DNA from: Salinispora cortesiana
GTDB taxonomy: Bacteria; Actinomycetota; Actinomycetes; Mycobacteriales; Micromonosporaceae
Reading direction: 5' to 3'
Length of the DNA: 52,930 bases
NCBI RefSeq assembly: GCF_000484695.1
Contig: NZ_AXVR01000036.1
Coordinates: 1-52,930 of the forward strand
Numbering within the stretch: the first letter of the stretch is position 1; each line of letters opens with the position of its first letter. This document shows, one piece after another, positions 1-7,870 of the stretch. The notes under the pieces were generated by a model. That model saw only the letters and a program-made list of their open reading frames with translations, was not told the DNA's origin and searched no databases. A program made the translations under genes and the position numbers.

Positions 1-326
1 GGGCCTGCCACGTTGACTTTGTAATGCTCCAGCCAACTTTCGGCCTCGGCGTCGGCGATGGAGCCCAGCTGGGCCAGACCCGCGCTGTGCACGAGACCGT
101 CGATGGGCCGGTCTCCGGCGGCCAGGGCGGATCCGTGAGCGGCGATGCCCTCCACGTCCAGCAAATCGAGAACAAGGGTCTCGCATCCACCCAATCGCCC
201 GGCCGCTGCGTCGAGACGCCCGCGGTGGCTACCCACCAAGACCAGGTGATGACCCTCCTCATGCAGCAGTTCCGCGACGGCTCCGCCGATGCCGCCAGTG
301 GCCCCGGTAATCACATATCTGCTCAT
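1..326 (-). CDS. Short-chain dehydrogenase/reductase (SDR), 3' part outside window
   Basis: Reading leftward from an ATG at 326, the protein begins MSRYVITGATGGIGGAVAEL, which holds the glycine-rich TGxxxGxG cofactor-binding motif of classical SDR enzymes at residues 8-14. Further in, an acidic LD appears after the third strand, followed by HSAG in place of the usual NNAG near residue 88. About 108 residues are visible and the catalytic YxxxK lies beyond the window. It would be a cytosolic NAD(P)-dependent oxidoreductase of unknown substrate. It starts 10 bases after the stop of the NTF2-like gene, so the two are probably cotranscribed. Confidence 0.85.
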   Translation of the reverse strand, partial: MSRYVITGATGGIGGAVAELLHEEGHHLVLVGSHRGRLDAAAGRLGGCETLVLDLLDVEGIAAHGSALAAGDRPIDGLVHSAGLAQLGSIADAEAESWLEHYKVNVAG

Positions 327-336
327 CAGGACGCCG

Positions 337-675
337 TCAGCCGAAGAAGTGGACGCGGTCGATGCGGCCGGCCCGCACCCGGTATGCCACCAGCACACGG
401 ATAGGCTCATCGGCCAGCCCATGTGCCGTCTCATGGTCGATCACCCAGTCACCCTCCGCCATCCGGGCCGCAATCTCCGCGCGGCACCGTCCCTCGGAGA
501 ACTGATCGGCGTACGCGTCCCGGAGGGCTTCCCGCCCGATGATCTGCGATCCGTCGCGGCGGTCGATCCTCACGTCGACCGCATAGGTGTTGACAAAGGC
601 TTCGAGGTCATGGGTGTTGTAGGCGTCAAGCTGACGTTCGACGATCGTGCTGGGCTCGTTCATAGCGATTACCAT
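337..675 (-). CDS. NTF2-like / SnoaL-like domain protein
   Basis: A 112-residue protein with the features of the small cone-shaped NTF2-like fold: N-terminal helix with VERQLDAYNTHDLEAFVNTY, then DVRI, a GREALRDAYADQF segment and the closing strand pair ending RVRAGRIDRVHFFG. Members include SnoaL polyketide cyclases, steroid delta-isomerases and many unassigned pocket proteins; residues alone do not choose between them. The second ATG, at codon 5 (MNEPSTIVERQ), is an equally good start. It is the first gene of a probable two-gene unit with the SDR, which would fit modification of a small organic substrate (inference). Confidence 0.8.
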   Translation of the reverse strand: MVIAMNEPSTIVERQLDAYNTHDLEAFVNTYAVDVRIDRRDGSQIIGREALRDAYADQFSEGRCRAEIAARMAEGDWVIDHETAHGLADEPIRVLVAYRVRAGRIDRVHFFG

Positions 676-756
676 TTCCGTTGCTGCATCTGTTTTCCCC
701 AGGGATGCGCCAGATGCTTCCAGAGGAAGTCCGCCAACATCCCAGGTGGCCCTTGG

Positions 757-960
757 CTAGGCCCCAGGACAACGCCGGGACACCGGTGCTCGGGTGAGTG
801 CTCGCGGAGGAAGTACCGAGAGCAGGATGCTAACCGCCTGCGGACCCTCACCGTAGAGCATGTGGCCAGAACCTACCGCAGCGATGGTGAGACGGTCACC
901 GAGGACCTCCCGGCAGGCGGGGAACTCCGGGCGCATGAAGCCCGGACAACCACCGACGCA
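757..960 (-). pseudogene. Possible remnant of an alpha/beta-hydrolase C-terminus
   Basis: A leftward frame reads GDRLTIAAVGSGHMLYGEGP, resembling the end of alpha/beta hydrolases where the catalytic histidine sits in a GxGHMxxxExP context. No nucleophile elbow, no convincing start and no other part of the fold could be found upstream. Nothing else in 676-1170 looks coding. I regard this as decayed sequence rather than a working gene; the match is short and could be chance. Confidence 0.3.
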
Positions 961-1171
961 GCCACTCCGCACTCGACTGCCTCAGCACCGCCGACTACGA
1001 GCAGGCCCTCGCACTGACTACGCTGCGTCTGATCGTGGCATGACCCGGTGTCCACATCCCGAGGGGAACCTCGTGCCACGTGGATATCCAGAAGCCGCGC
1101 CGGATGGGTGTGGCGATGTAACCCATGACGTAATCCGGCCAGAGTGGAATGCCGTACGCCACAGCGCGCAA

Positions 1172-1231
1172 CTAGTCATTGTCAAGACTGCCCGTCGGGG
1201 CTACTCTGAGCCCAGACTTGACAGTGACTAG
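1172..1231. promoter_or_regulatory. Pair of inverted 15-bp operator-like repeats before the DoxX gene
   Basis: CTAGTCATTGTCAAG at 1172-1186 and CTTGACAGTGACTAG at 1217-1231 are reverse complements with one mismatch. Each is itself an imperfect dyad (5 of 7 pairs). The second copy ends 14 bases before the ATG of the DoxX gene, with GGAG at 1236-1239 as ribosome binding site. Placement and symmetry suit a dimeric repressor such as a TetR or MarR protein; the regulator is not known. Confidence 0.5.
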
Positions 1232-1245
1232 ATTCGGAGCTCCCC

Positions 1246-1776
1246 ATGGCAACCCCCGTTCTTCTTGTCGCACTGGCCGTCCTGTACGGCCTCGGAGTGC
1301 TGGGCGTGCGCCGATTCGCGACCTGGCCTTCGGCCGCTGCGCACGCCCTAGCGATCATGCTGTTCATGACCGCCACAGCCCACTTCGTGCCGGGTGGTGT
1401 CACCGTCATGCCGACCCACGACGACCTGGTGGCGATGGTGCCGCCTCTGGTGCCGCTTCCATCCCTGGTGGTCTACCTCACCGGCGTGCTGGAAGTCCTC
1501 GGCGCACTCGGCCTCATCATCACCCGCACTCGCCGTGCTGCCGGATATTGCCTCGCGTTGCTGTTCGTCGTTCTACTTCCTGGGAACATCTACGCGGCCG
1601 TCGCTGAAGTCCCGTTCGCAGGCGAACAGCCGTCTCCGCTGTGGCAGCGCATCCCCGAACAGGTTCTCTACATCGGCGCGGCACTGTGGGCCACGCGCGG
1701 CGCATCGCCGCTGCAATCCAGGAGAGGGGCTGAGCTGACGGCTGATCAACCGATCACGAGAGAGACGCCACGTTGA
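1246..1776 (+). CDS. DoxX family integral membrane protein
   Basis: A 176-residue protein with four predicted hydrophobic segments, at about residues 3-22, 26-45, 65-87 and 95-112. The pattern AxAHFxPGG followed by LTGVLEVLGALGLI is typical of DoxX/DoxX-like membrane proteins, some of which work with oxidoreductases or in redox stress; most are unassigned. The start is set by ATG at 1246 with GGAG six bases upstream, just after two inverted operator-like repeats, so expression is probably repressor controlled. Its 3' end overlaps the end of the dehydratase stub on the other strand by 23 bases. Confidence 0.8.
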   Translation: MATPVLLVALAVLYGLGVLGVRRFATWPSAAAHALAIMLFMTATAHFVPGGVTVMPTHDDLVAMVPPLVPLPSLVVYLTGVLEVLGALGLIITRTRRAAGYCLALLFVVLLPGNIYAAVAEVPFAGEQPSPLWQRIPEQVLYIGAALWATRGASPLQSRRGAELTADQPITRETPR

Positions 1777-2272
1777 TCACGACCGGGGCGATCATGGGAC
1801 AGCCGGCCAACGGTTCGGCGATGAGCTCGGCAAGCCAGCCCGCCGACGGCTGGGCCACCGTCCGGTGCTGCTCACCCCAGACCGCGGCTGCGGCGCGGGC
1901 CGGGTCGAACTCGACCGAGGTGACTTCTGCCAGCAGCCCAACCGGCGTCGGCCGTCCGTTCATCCGCAGCAGATAGCGGGCTACCGACAGCACGCTGCGG
2001 CGCCCGCGCCGCATGTCCAGTTCCGCTGGCGCGGTCGCCCACTGCTGCTGAACTGCTCGGGCCAGGTCAGGGCTGGCATGTCCGATCGCCTCCACCGCCG
2101 TGAGGATCGTCCACACCTGGGGCAGCCACGCCTGTCCGGCGAAGGCGGCCGCCGGCGGGTGGGCGTCGAGGTCCGGCCAGGCCGGGACGGGGAACGGTGG
2201 GTGCGTGCAGCAGCACGGGATGTCAGGGGCGGGTATGGAGCCGGCCGGGTGGGCCTGGCATGGTCGAGGCAT
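1754..2272 (-). pseudogene. N-terminal stub of a LanB-type lanthipeptide dehydratase
   Basis: The leftward frame of 172 residues carries the N-terminal signature of class I lantibiotic/thiopeptide dehydratases: ASPDLARAVQQQ (about 66-77), then RYLLRMNGRPTPVGLLAEV (about 99-117, matching the family's RYxxRMxxRPTPFGLFAGV), then a WLAELIAEPL segment. Full-length enzymes are about 800-1050 residues and glutamylate Ser/Thr of a precursor peptide with Glu-tRNA. Here the frame stops soon after VVINVA, so the rest is lost. Its ATG at 2272 is nested in the start of the divergent TetR gene. No precursor peptide, cyclase or peptide protease is nearby. Confidence 0.65.
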
Positions 2273-2888
2273 GCAGTCTCGGTCGGTGTTGAATCGTTCG
2301 GTGATTGTCGCGGCGGGGCGGCGGCTGGCCGAGTTGCACGGAGTGGGTGCAGTGTCGATGCGGCGGGTGGCGGCGGAATTGGGTTGCTCACCGATGGGGC
2401 TGTACCGGCATGTGTCGGACAAACGTGAACTGCTTGTCCTGGTCTTGGACGACGTAGCGGCCGGGATGCCGGTGACGGTGCCGGATGGTCCGCCTGCTGA
2501 GCGGGTGTTCGGCCTCTTCGACGCACTCCGTGAGTATCTTGGCGGGTTCCCATGGGTGGTGGACGTGCTGCGTGAAGGCGAGCTGTTTGCGCCGCGGGCG
2601 CTGCTTTTCACCGAGGCTGTCCTTGAGGCGCTTGCGGTCGGCGGTCTGGATGAGCGGGAAGCCCTGACGGTGTACACCGCGCTGTGGCACTACACGATGG
2701 GCAATTTGGCGACGGTGTATCCGAAAGATCCGGTGGTGCGTGCCGGGCGTGAGGAATTGGCGCGGCGGGCGCCGTTGGCGGAGTTACCGCGGGTGCGGGC
2801 GATCCAGTCGCTGCTGGAGGGGCTCGATGCCGAGGCTGTCTATGCCGTCGGTCTCGCCGCTCTGATCCGGGGCGCGCTGCCTCGGTGA
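2271..2888 (+). CDS. TetR/AcrR family transcriptional regulator
   Basis: A 205-residue protein with an N-terminal helix-turn-helix: IVAAGRRLAELHGVGAVSMR, then RVAAELGCSPMGLYRHVSDK, which is the canonical TetR recognition region with GLYRHV. The remaining 150 residues are helical and form the ligand and dimer domain. ATG 2271 was chosen because upstream sequence has no family similarity. The gene is divergent from the dehydratase stub, with start codons sharing the bases GCATGC, so it may once have controlled that gene, or the DoxX gene upstream. An IS982-like element begins directly after its stop codon. Confidence 0.88.
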   Translation: MQSRSVLNRSVIVAAGRRLAELHGVGAVSMRRVAAELGCSPMGLYRHVSDKRELLVLVLDDVAAGMPVTVPDGPPAERVFGLFDALREYLGGFPWVVDVLREGELFAPRALLFTEAVLEALAVGGLDEREALTVYTALWHYTMGNLATVYPKDPVVRAGREELARRAPLAELPRVRAIQSLLEGLDAEAVYAVGLAALIRGALPR

Positions 2889-3271
2889 CCTAGACGAGTA
2901 GATCCTAACGACCCTGGGTGGTGGAGATAGACGAAGGGTGTTGGGGACCGGTTTGTGACGACCGACCTCAACACCCTCCTGACGGCACCTTACGTGAAGA
3001 TCGATGACTGGCTCGGACGGCGGCGTAAGCCCGGACGGCCACCCAGGCTCTCGGACGCCGATCTGCGCACCCTGGCCGTGGCTCAGGCCCTGCTCGGCAT
3101 GCGCTCCGAAGCCCGTTGGCTGCGGTTCGTGCCAGGCGTCACGGCACGTGTCGCGCAACGCCTCCTCGCGATGACCGCCGCGATCTGGCACAACCGGGCC
3201 ACCAGCCAACCCGTGACCAGGTCCCTGATCGCCTACAACCATTAGCCAGACTTCGGGCTTACTCGTCTAGG
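2889..3271 (+). mobile_element. Internally deleted IS982-like element with matching ends
   Basis: The 12-bp sequence CCTAGACGAGTA at 2889-2900 recurs as its exact reverse complement at 3260-3271, bounding a 383-bp element that encodes only the beginning and end of a transposase. The left end abuts the TetR stop codon. No clear target-site duplication is seen. Because both ends are intact, it could be mobilised in trans by a full-length relative (inference). Confidence 0.7.
2955..3245 (+). pseudogene. IS982-family transposase, catalytic core deleted
   Basis: The 96-residue frame starts MTTDLNTLLTAPYVKIDDWL and continues RLSDADLRTLAVAQALLGMRSEARWLRFV, the N-terminal part of actinomycete IS982 transposases. 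Then it jumps to AAIWHNRATSQPVTRSLIAY, which is the extreme C-terminus of the same family. The DDE catalytic domain of about 180 residues between them is missing, and the frame is kept across the junction. The product cannot transpose DNA, though the retained N-terminal domain might bind the element ends. Confidence 0.7.
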
Positions 3272-3332
3272 CGTCTTCTGTGAATGGCTGATCGGTAGTT
3301 CGGCCGTGCAGTCCCTTGACGTTCGCCTCAGT

Positions 3333-3351
3333 TTGGGTAAGCCTAACCTTG
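3333..3351 (+). promoter_or_regulatory. Iron box (IdeR/DmdR-type operator)
   Basis: TTGGGTAAGCCTAACCTTG matches 15 of 19 positions of the actinobacterial iron-box consensus (TTAGGTTAGGCTAACCTAA), with a near-perfect right half. It lies 44 bases before the first gene of the ABC transporter operon. DtxR-family repressors bind such sites when iron is replete, so the operon should be induced by iron starvation. Confidence 0.7.
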
Positions 3352-3394
3352 CGTACGCCGTACGCACGTACGTGGTGGAACGGAGCAGATATTG

Positions 3395-3727
3395 ATGGCT
3401 TACCCGAGTGTTCCCGCTGAATCCCTGCTTGCCACGGCGGCGCCATCGATCCCGCGTGGCGTGCGGCTGACTGGCTCGTACGTCAGCCGACTTCTCGGCA
3501 TGGGGTCCTTTTCCACCGGCTCGACCGTGATGCTCGGCGGTGCAGTCAGCACAGCCGTCGCCGGGCAGGTCGGCCACCCCGCGGTACTGGGGGCCGCTGC
3601 TGTGGTCATCACGGCGGGTATTGCGGCCAAACGGATCTGGTTCGACTACCACTCGAACGGCTGTTCCGTGGCCACCGGCGACACAACCGGCGTGGACAGT
3701 GAGCCCCCCGCGCAGGTGCCGGCATGA
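3395..3727 (+). CDS. Small hydrophobic protein leading the ABC operon
   Basis: A 110-residue protein with two adjacent hydrophobic stretches (about residues 42-58 and 62-80) joined by a short polar turn, then a polar tail rich in Thr and Pro. I do not recognise a family. GGAG at 3382-3385 supports ATG 3395; a TTG three bases earlier is possible. The stop codon overlaps the start of the next ABC gene as ATGA, so translation is likely coupled. Position first in an iron-boxed operon suggests an accessory role in the transporter, for instance an assembly or substrate-handling subunit (inference). Confidence 0.65.
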   Translation: MAYPSVPAESLLATAAPSIPRGVRLTGSYVSRLLGMGSFSTGSTVMLGGAVSTAVAGQVGHPAVLGAAAVVITAGIAAKRIWFDYHSNGCSVATGDTTGVDSEPPAQVPA

Positions 3728-5595
3728 GCGCGGACACGGCGACCAGAGCACCGAACACCCGCGGCCGGCGCGTTGGGCAGCAGGCAGCGGCTGATGAGGC
3801 GGCGGGTGACGTCCGGCAGGGACCTTCGGAGGCGAAGGCCCTTGCGGCGCTGCTGGCGCCGATCCGCGGCCGGCTGATCTTGGCGATCGCGCTACAGGTG
3901 ATCTCGTCGGTGGCATCGCTGGTGCCGTTCGTTGCCGTGGCCGAGCTCGGCCGGGCGCTGCTGGCCGCCGGGCCGGTTGACGAAGGCCGGATGTGGAGGA
4001 TCGTTGGCTGGGCAGCCTTTGGACTGCTGTTAAGGTTCGTGACCCTGGCCGCCGCGAGTGGTATCACGCACTTCGCCGATGTGCAGTTGCAACTGCAGAT
4101 CCGGCGGCGGTTGGCCGCCCATCTGGGCAGGGTGCCGCTGGGCTGGTTCACCGAGCGGTCGACCGGGCAGGTCAAGAAGGCAGTGCAGGACGACGTGGCG
4201 GCCATGCACCACCTGGTCGGGCATGCGCTGCCAGACCTTGCCGCCGCGGTTGTGACCCCCCTTGCCGCGCTCGCGTACCTGTTGTGGGTTGATTGGCGGT
4301 TGGCGCTGCTCACGCTGGTGACGGTGCCGCTGTTTATCGCCGTGTACGCGGTGATGATGAGCGGCAATCCGGAGAAGATGGATCGCTACAACGCGGCCCT
4401 GGCCCGGATCAACACCGCCGTGGTGGAGTTCGTGCAGGGCATCGCGGTGGTCAAGGCGTTCGGCCAGGCCCGGCGTGCGCACCGGCGGTTCCTGGAAGCG
4501 ACCGATGACTTCGCTGACTTCTTCGGCGCCTGGGCCGCCGGGATAATCCGCGCCGAAGCGGTCGCCAGTGCCTTGGTCGCCCCGCCGGTGATGCTGCTGG
4601 TAGTGCTCGGCTGGGGCACCTGGTTCACTGCTGAAGGCTGGGCAGCGCCGGTGGACGTGCTACCGTTCGCACTACTCGGCCTTGGCCTGACCGCGCCGGT
4701 ACTGACCCTCGGACACGGGGCGGACGAGCTGCGGCTAGCCCGACAGGCCGCCGGCCGGGTTCTCGCCATCCTCGACACGCCTTCGATGCCTGAATCCGCA
4801 GCGTCCCAGACGCCGAAGAGTAACCAGGTGGAGTACCGCGGCGTCGGGTTCAGCTACGACGGCCAATCCGACGTGCTCACCGGCATCGACCTGACCCTGC
4901 AACCGGGAACGGTGACCGCGGTGGTCGGACCGTCCGGGTCAGGCAAGTCCACCCTGGCCGCGCTGCTGCCCCGCTTCCACGACGTTACCAATGGCGTGAT
5001 CACCCTCGGCGGGATAGACCTGCGCGATATTCCCAGCGAAGCCCTGTACCGGCGGGTCGGTTTTGTGTTTCAGCAGGTGCAGCTCATACGAGGCACTGTC
5101 CGGGACAACATCACGTTGGCACGCCCCGACGCAACCGACGATGAGCTCCACGCGGCGGCTCGCGCGGCACAGATCCACGACCGGATCATTGCCCTGCCCG
5201 ACGGCTACGACACGATTCTCGGCGTCGGCGCCCACCTGTCCGGCGGCGAGGCCCAGCGGATCTCGATCGCCCGGGCGCTGCTGGCCGACGCGCCGATCCT
5301 GGTTCTTGACGAGGCAACCGCGTTCGCCGACCCCGAGTCCGAGGCGGCGATCCAGGACGCATTGTCGACCCTGGTCGCCGGACGCACCCTGCTCGTGATC
5401 GCACACCGATTGTCCACTGTGGTCGACGCAGATCAGATCGTCGTCCTCGACGGCGGCCGGATCGTCGAACACGGCCGGCATACCGACCTGGTCGCCGCCC
5501 GCGGCCAGTACGCGTCGCTGTGGCAGGCCCACGAGCGCACCGGCCGCTGGGCGCCACGCACCGAAACCCCTCAGACCCTGGAGGTGACGACATGA
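3724..5595 (+). CDS. ABC half-transporter, probable siderophore importer subunit (YbtP/IrtA-like)
   Basis: A 623-residue exporter-fold half-transporter with a membrane domain of six helices (about residues 45-330) and an ATPase domain. Walker A GPSGSGKS lies near residue 402, the signature LSGGEAQRIS near 505, Walker B ILVLDEATAFADP near 526 and the switch histidine in IAHRLS near 560. DEATAFADPE instead of the common DEATSALDP is a variant I associate with the YbtPQ/IrtAB group, which import ferric siderophores despite the exporter fold. IrtA's N-terminal flavin reductase domain is absent. It overlaps both neighbours as ATGA and sits behind an iron box, supporting iron uptake. Confidence 0.85.
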   Translation: MSADTATRAPNTRGRRVGQQAAADEAAGDVRQGPSEAKALAALLAPIRGRLILAIALQVISSVASLVPFVAVAELGRALLAAGPVDEGRMWRIVGWAAFGLLLRFVTLAAASGITHFADVQLQLQIRRRLAAHLGRVPLGWFTERSTGQVKKAVQDDVAAMHHLVGHALPDLAAAVVTPLAALAYLLWVDWRLALLTLVTVPLFIAVYAVMMSGNPEKMDRYNAALARINTAVVEFVQGIAVVKAFGQARRAHRRFLEATDDFADFFGAWAAGIIRAEAVASALVAPPVMLLVVLGWGTWFTAEGWAAPVDVLPFALLGLGLTAPVLTLGHGADELRLARQAAGRVLAILDTPSMPESAASQTPKSNQVEYRGVGFSYDGQSDVLTGIDLTLQPGTVTAVVGPSGSGKSTLAALLPRFHDVTNGVITLGGIDLRDIPSEALYRRVGFVFQQVQLIRGTVRDNITLARPDATDDELHAAARAAQIHDRIIALPDGYDTILGVGAHLSGGEAQRISIARALLADAPILVLDEATAFADPESEAAIQDALSTLVAGRTLLVIAHRLSTVVDADQIVVLDGGRIVEHGRHTDLVAARGQYASLWQAHERTGRWAPRTETPQTLEVTT

Positions 5596-7367
5596 TCGGC
5601 TTGTTGGGTCGGGTCCTCGGCCCCGACTACGCCCGGCCACTGCGCCTGCACGTGACCGCACTCGTTGTCTACAGCGTGCTACAGGCCGTCGCGTTCGCCC
5701 TCCTCGTCCCGGTACTGAGGGCATTGCTCTCTGGTGACACGAGTGCGGCATGGCAGTGGCTGAGCATCCTCGCGGTTGTCGTGGTCGCGACCGCAGCCGC
5801 CTACTATGTACAGGCGCAACTGGGCTACCGGGTCGGTATGGCCCTATCCCGGGCGGTGCACCATCGCACCGGAGACCACCTCGCCGCCCTGCCCCTGGGC
5901 TGGTTCACCGGTGAGAAGGTCGGCCGCGTGGCCCGCCTGAGCAGCCAGGGCGTCGTCGACATCATGGGCGTTCCGGCACATCTGCTGCAGCCGGTGGTAT
6001 CCGCCATAGTCACCCCGGCCACGGTTGTGGCGATCCTGGCCGTGTTCGACTGGCGCCTCGCGGCGGCGAGTCTGCTCACCGTTCCTGTACTGATCCTCGT
6101 GTACCGGTGGGCCGGTGACCTCATCGCCGCGAGCGACCACGCCGTTGACGCCGCCGGCGCCGAAGCCGCCGCTCGGGTCGTCGAGTATGCCCAGACCCAG
6201 GCGGTGCTGCGCGCCCACGGCCGAGCCCGGGACGGCTTCGCGCACCTCGACGCCGCCCTGAGCGAGCAGGCCCACGCCGGCCGTGCCCAGCTTAACCGCG
6301 CTGTTCCCGGCCGGGCCGCGTTCGCACTCACCGTCCAGGTCGCCGTCACCGCCGTGCTCACCGTCGGCACCACTCTCGCCCTTGGCGGCAACGTTGACGT
6401 GGCCGAACTGATCGCCCTGCTCGTGTTAGTCATCCGATTCGCCGAACCCCTCGTCGTCGCCGCCGACCTCGGCGGGGCGCTACGTGTCGCCCGCAACTCC
6501 CTGTCCCGTATCGACGAACTACTGCGAACACCGACTATGCCCGAACCCGCCACTGCCTTGGACGGTCACCCCGACAACGGCAGTATCGCCCTCGAGCGCG
6601 TCAGCTTCGGCTATGACAGCGACCGGCCCGTCCTGCATGACGTCAGCCTGCACGTACCGCCCCACACGATGACCGCCCTGGTCGGCGCGTCGGGCTCCGG
6701 CAAGACCACCATCACCCGGCTCGTCGCCCGCTTCCACGACGTGACCTCTGGCACGGTCAAGGTCGGCGGCAGCGATGTGCGCGAGCAAACCACCGAACAG
6801 CTCATGGCGCAACTATCGCTGGTGTTCCAGGAGGTCTACCTGTTTGACGGCACGATCGCCGACAACATCCGCACCGGCCGCCCGGAAGCCACCGACGCCG
6901 AGGTCGAAGCAGCCGGCCGCCTCGCGCGAGTTGACGAGATCATCGACCGCCTGCCCGACGGCTACCAGACCCGCGTCGGAGAAGGCGGCACCCGACTGTC
7001 CGGGGGCGAACGCCAACGCATCGCCCTCGCCCGCGCCATCCTCAAAGACGCCCCGATCGTTCTGCTCGACGAAGCTACCTCCGCCCTCGACCCAGCCAAC
7101 GAAGTCGCCATTCAGGACGCTCTCACCGCGCTCACCACCCACAAGACCTTGCTCGTCATTGCCCACCGGCTGCAAACGGTTCGGGCCGCCGACCAGATCA
7201 TCGTCCTCGACCAGGGCCGAATCGCCGAATACGGCACGCACGACCAACTGATGGCCGCAGGCGGACGCTACGCGGCCTTCTGGCACGAACGGCAACGCAC
7301 CAGTGGATGGCGTCTCTCTACCACCGCCATACCCACGTCGGCAGCGGCCGGAACGGCCGGTACCTGA
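5592..7367 (+). CDS. ABC half-transporter, partner subunit (YbtQ/IrtB-like)
   Basis: A 591-residue membrane-ATPase fusion, the expected heterodimer partner of the preceding gene. The membrane domain spans about residues 15-300; the ATPase domain has Walker A GASGSGKTT near 365, signature LSGGERQRIALARA near 470 and the canonical DEATSALDP near 493, followed by IAHRLQ. The asymmetry with the first subunit is typical of heterodimeric transporters with one altered site. ATG 5592 overlaps the upstream stop as ATGA; the longer open frame upstream only shadows that gene. Import of a ferric siderophore across the cytoplasmic membrane is the likely role, inferred from the iron box and relatives. Confidence 0.87.
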   Translation: MIGLLGRVLGPDYARPLRLHVTALVVYSVLQAVAFALLVPVLRALLSGDTSAAWQWLSILAVVVVATAAAYYVQAQLGYRVGMALSRAVHHRTGDHLAALPLGWFTGEKVGRVARLSSQGVVDIMGVPAHLLQPVVSAIVTPATVVAILAVFDWRLAAASLLTVPVLILVYRWAGDLIAASDHAVDAAGAEAAARVVEYAQTQAVLRAHGRARDGFAHLDAALSEQAHAGRAQLNRAVPGRAAFALTVQVAVTAVLTVGTTLALGGNVDVAELIALLVLVIRFAEPLVVAADLGGALRVARNSLSRIDELLRTPTMPEPATALDGHPDNGSIALERVSFGYDSDRPVLHDVSLHVPPHTMTALVGASGSGKTTITRLVARFHDVTSGTVKVGGSDVREQTTEQLMAQLSLVFQEVYLFDGTIADNIRTGRPEATDAEVEAAGRLARVDEIIDRLPDGYQTRVGEGGTRLSGGERQRIALARAILKDAPIVLLDEATSALDPANEVAIQDALTALTTHKTLLVIAHRLQTVRAADQIIVLDQGRIAEYGTHDQLMAAGGRYAAFWHERQRTSGWRLSTTAIPTSAAAGTAGT

Positions 7368-7670
7368 TCATGCCTGTCTTGTCGGCAACGCCCGGCTCCC
7401 GCACTGTTCGCTGGTATGGCCCGTCGGTCACCTCTGTCGATATAACTTACGCCGGATCTGCGCACCACCGACCCGCGAAGATGAGCCGGGGCGAGTTGTT
7501 CCGGTGGCCCCGCGCGATGGAGGCCGCCGCGGGGCTGCGGGAGCACGGCGGTTCGTGCTGCACATCGGCCACACCGTCGCGACGGATGCACGGTCCGGGC
7601 TCGCTGCGCCATGAAGACCTAGCCCCAGCGGCCGAAGGGGTGCGTTGATCGGTCTGCCCCGGAGATGAAG
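7368..7670. other. Intergenic stretch without a supported gene
   Basis: Several overlapping frames exist on both strands but none shows a recognisable domain, a good ribosome binding site or a coherent composition. The sequence between the iron-regulated operon and the transposase debris is probably decayed. Confidence 0.5.
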
Positions 7671-7736
7671 GCTCGCAGCCCTTCGCTGATCATCTGAGCG
7701 TCTAGATCGGATGGTCACACGTGAAGAGCTGCGAGC
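7671..7736. repeat. 14-bp inverted repeat before ISL3-like debris
   Basis: GCTCGCAGCCCTTC at 7671-7684 and GAAGAGCTGCGAGC at 7723-7736 are reverse complements with one mismatch and a 38-base spacer. The right arm touches the ATG of the transposase fragment. It could be part of an insertion-sequence end or a hairpin; the sequence does not decide. Confidence 0.45.
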
Positions 7737-7737
7737 A

Positions 7738-7870
7738 TGGGCAACGATACGACCCGGCTGCTGGGCCGCGACGGCCTGGTCGCCGATCGGGTCGAGCTGC
7801 ACCCGGACGGTTCCCCATCGTTCACCTGTCCACCGATGACGAGCTGTTACTTCCAGTCCCCGCGTACGCG
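7738..7870 (+). pseudogene. N-terminal remnant of an ISL3-like transposase
   Basis: The frame begins MGNDTTRLLGRDGLVADRVE and continues LHPDGS, like the start of ISL3-family transposases of actinomycetes. The expected continuation (IVHLSTDDEL) is found in the next frame, so a frameshift lies near 7815. The zinc-binding cysteines that should follow and all of the catalytic domain are absent. The remnant stops where the SGNH-DinB gene ends. Confidence 0.45.

Noticed and set aside
2273..2677. Extension of the dehydratase stub frame to 307 codons
   Set aside because: The added part is Ser/Thr/Arg-rich and antisense to the TetR coding sequence; dehydratase similarity begins only after the ATG at 2272.
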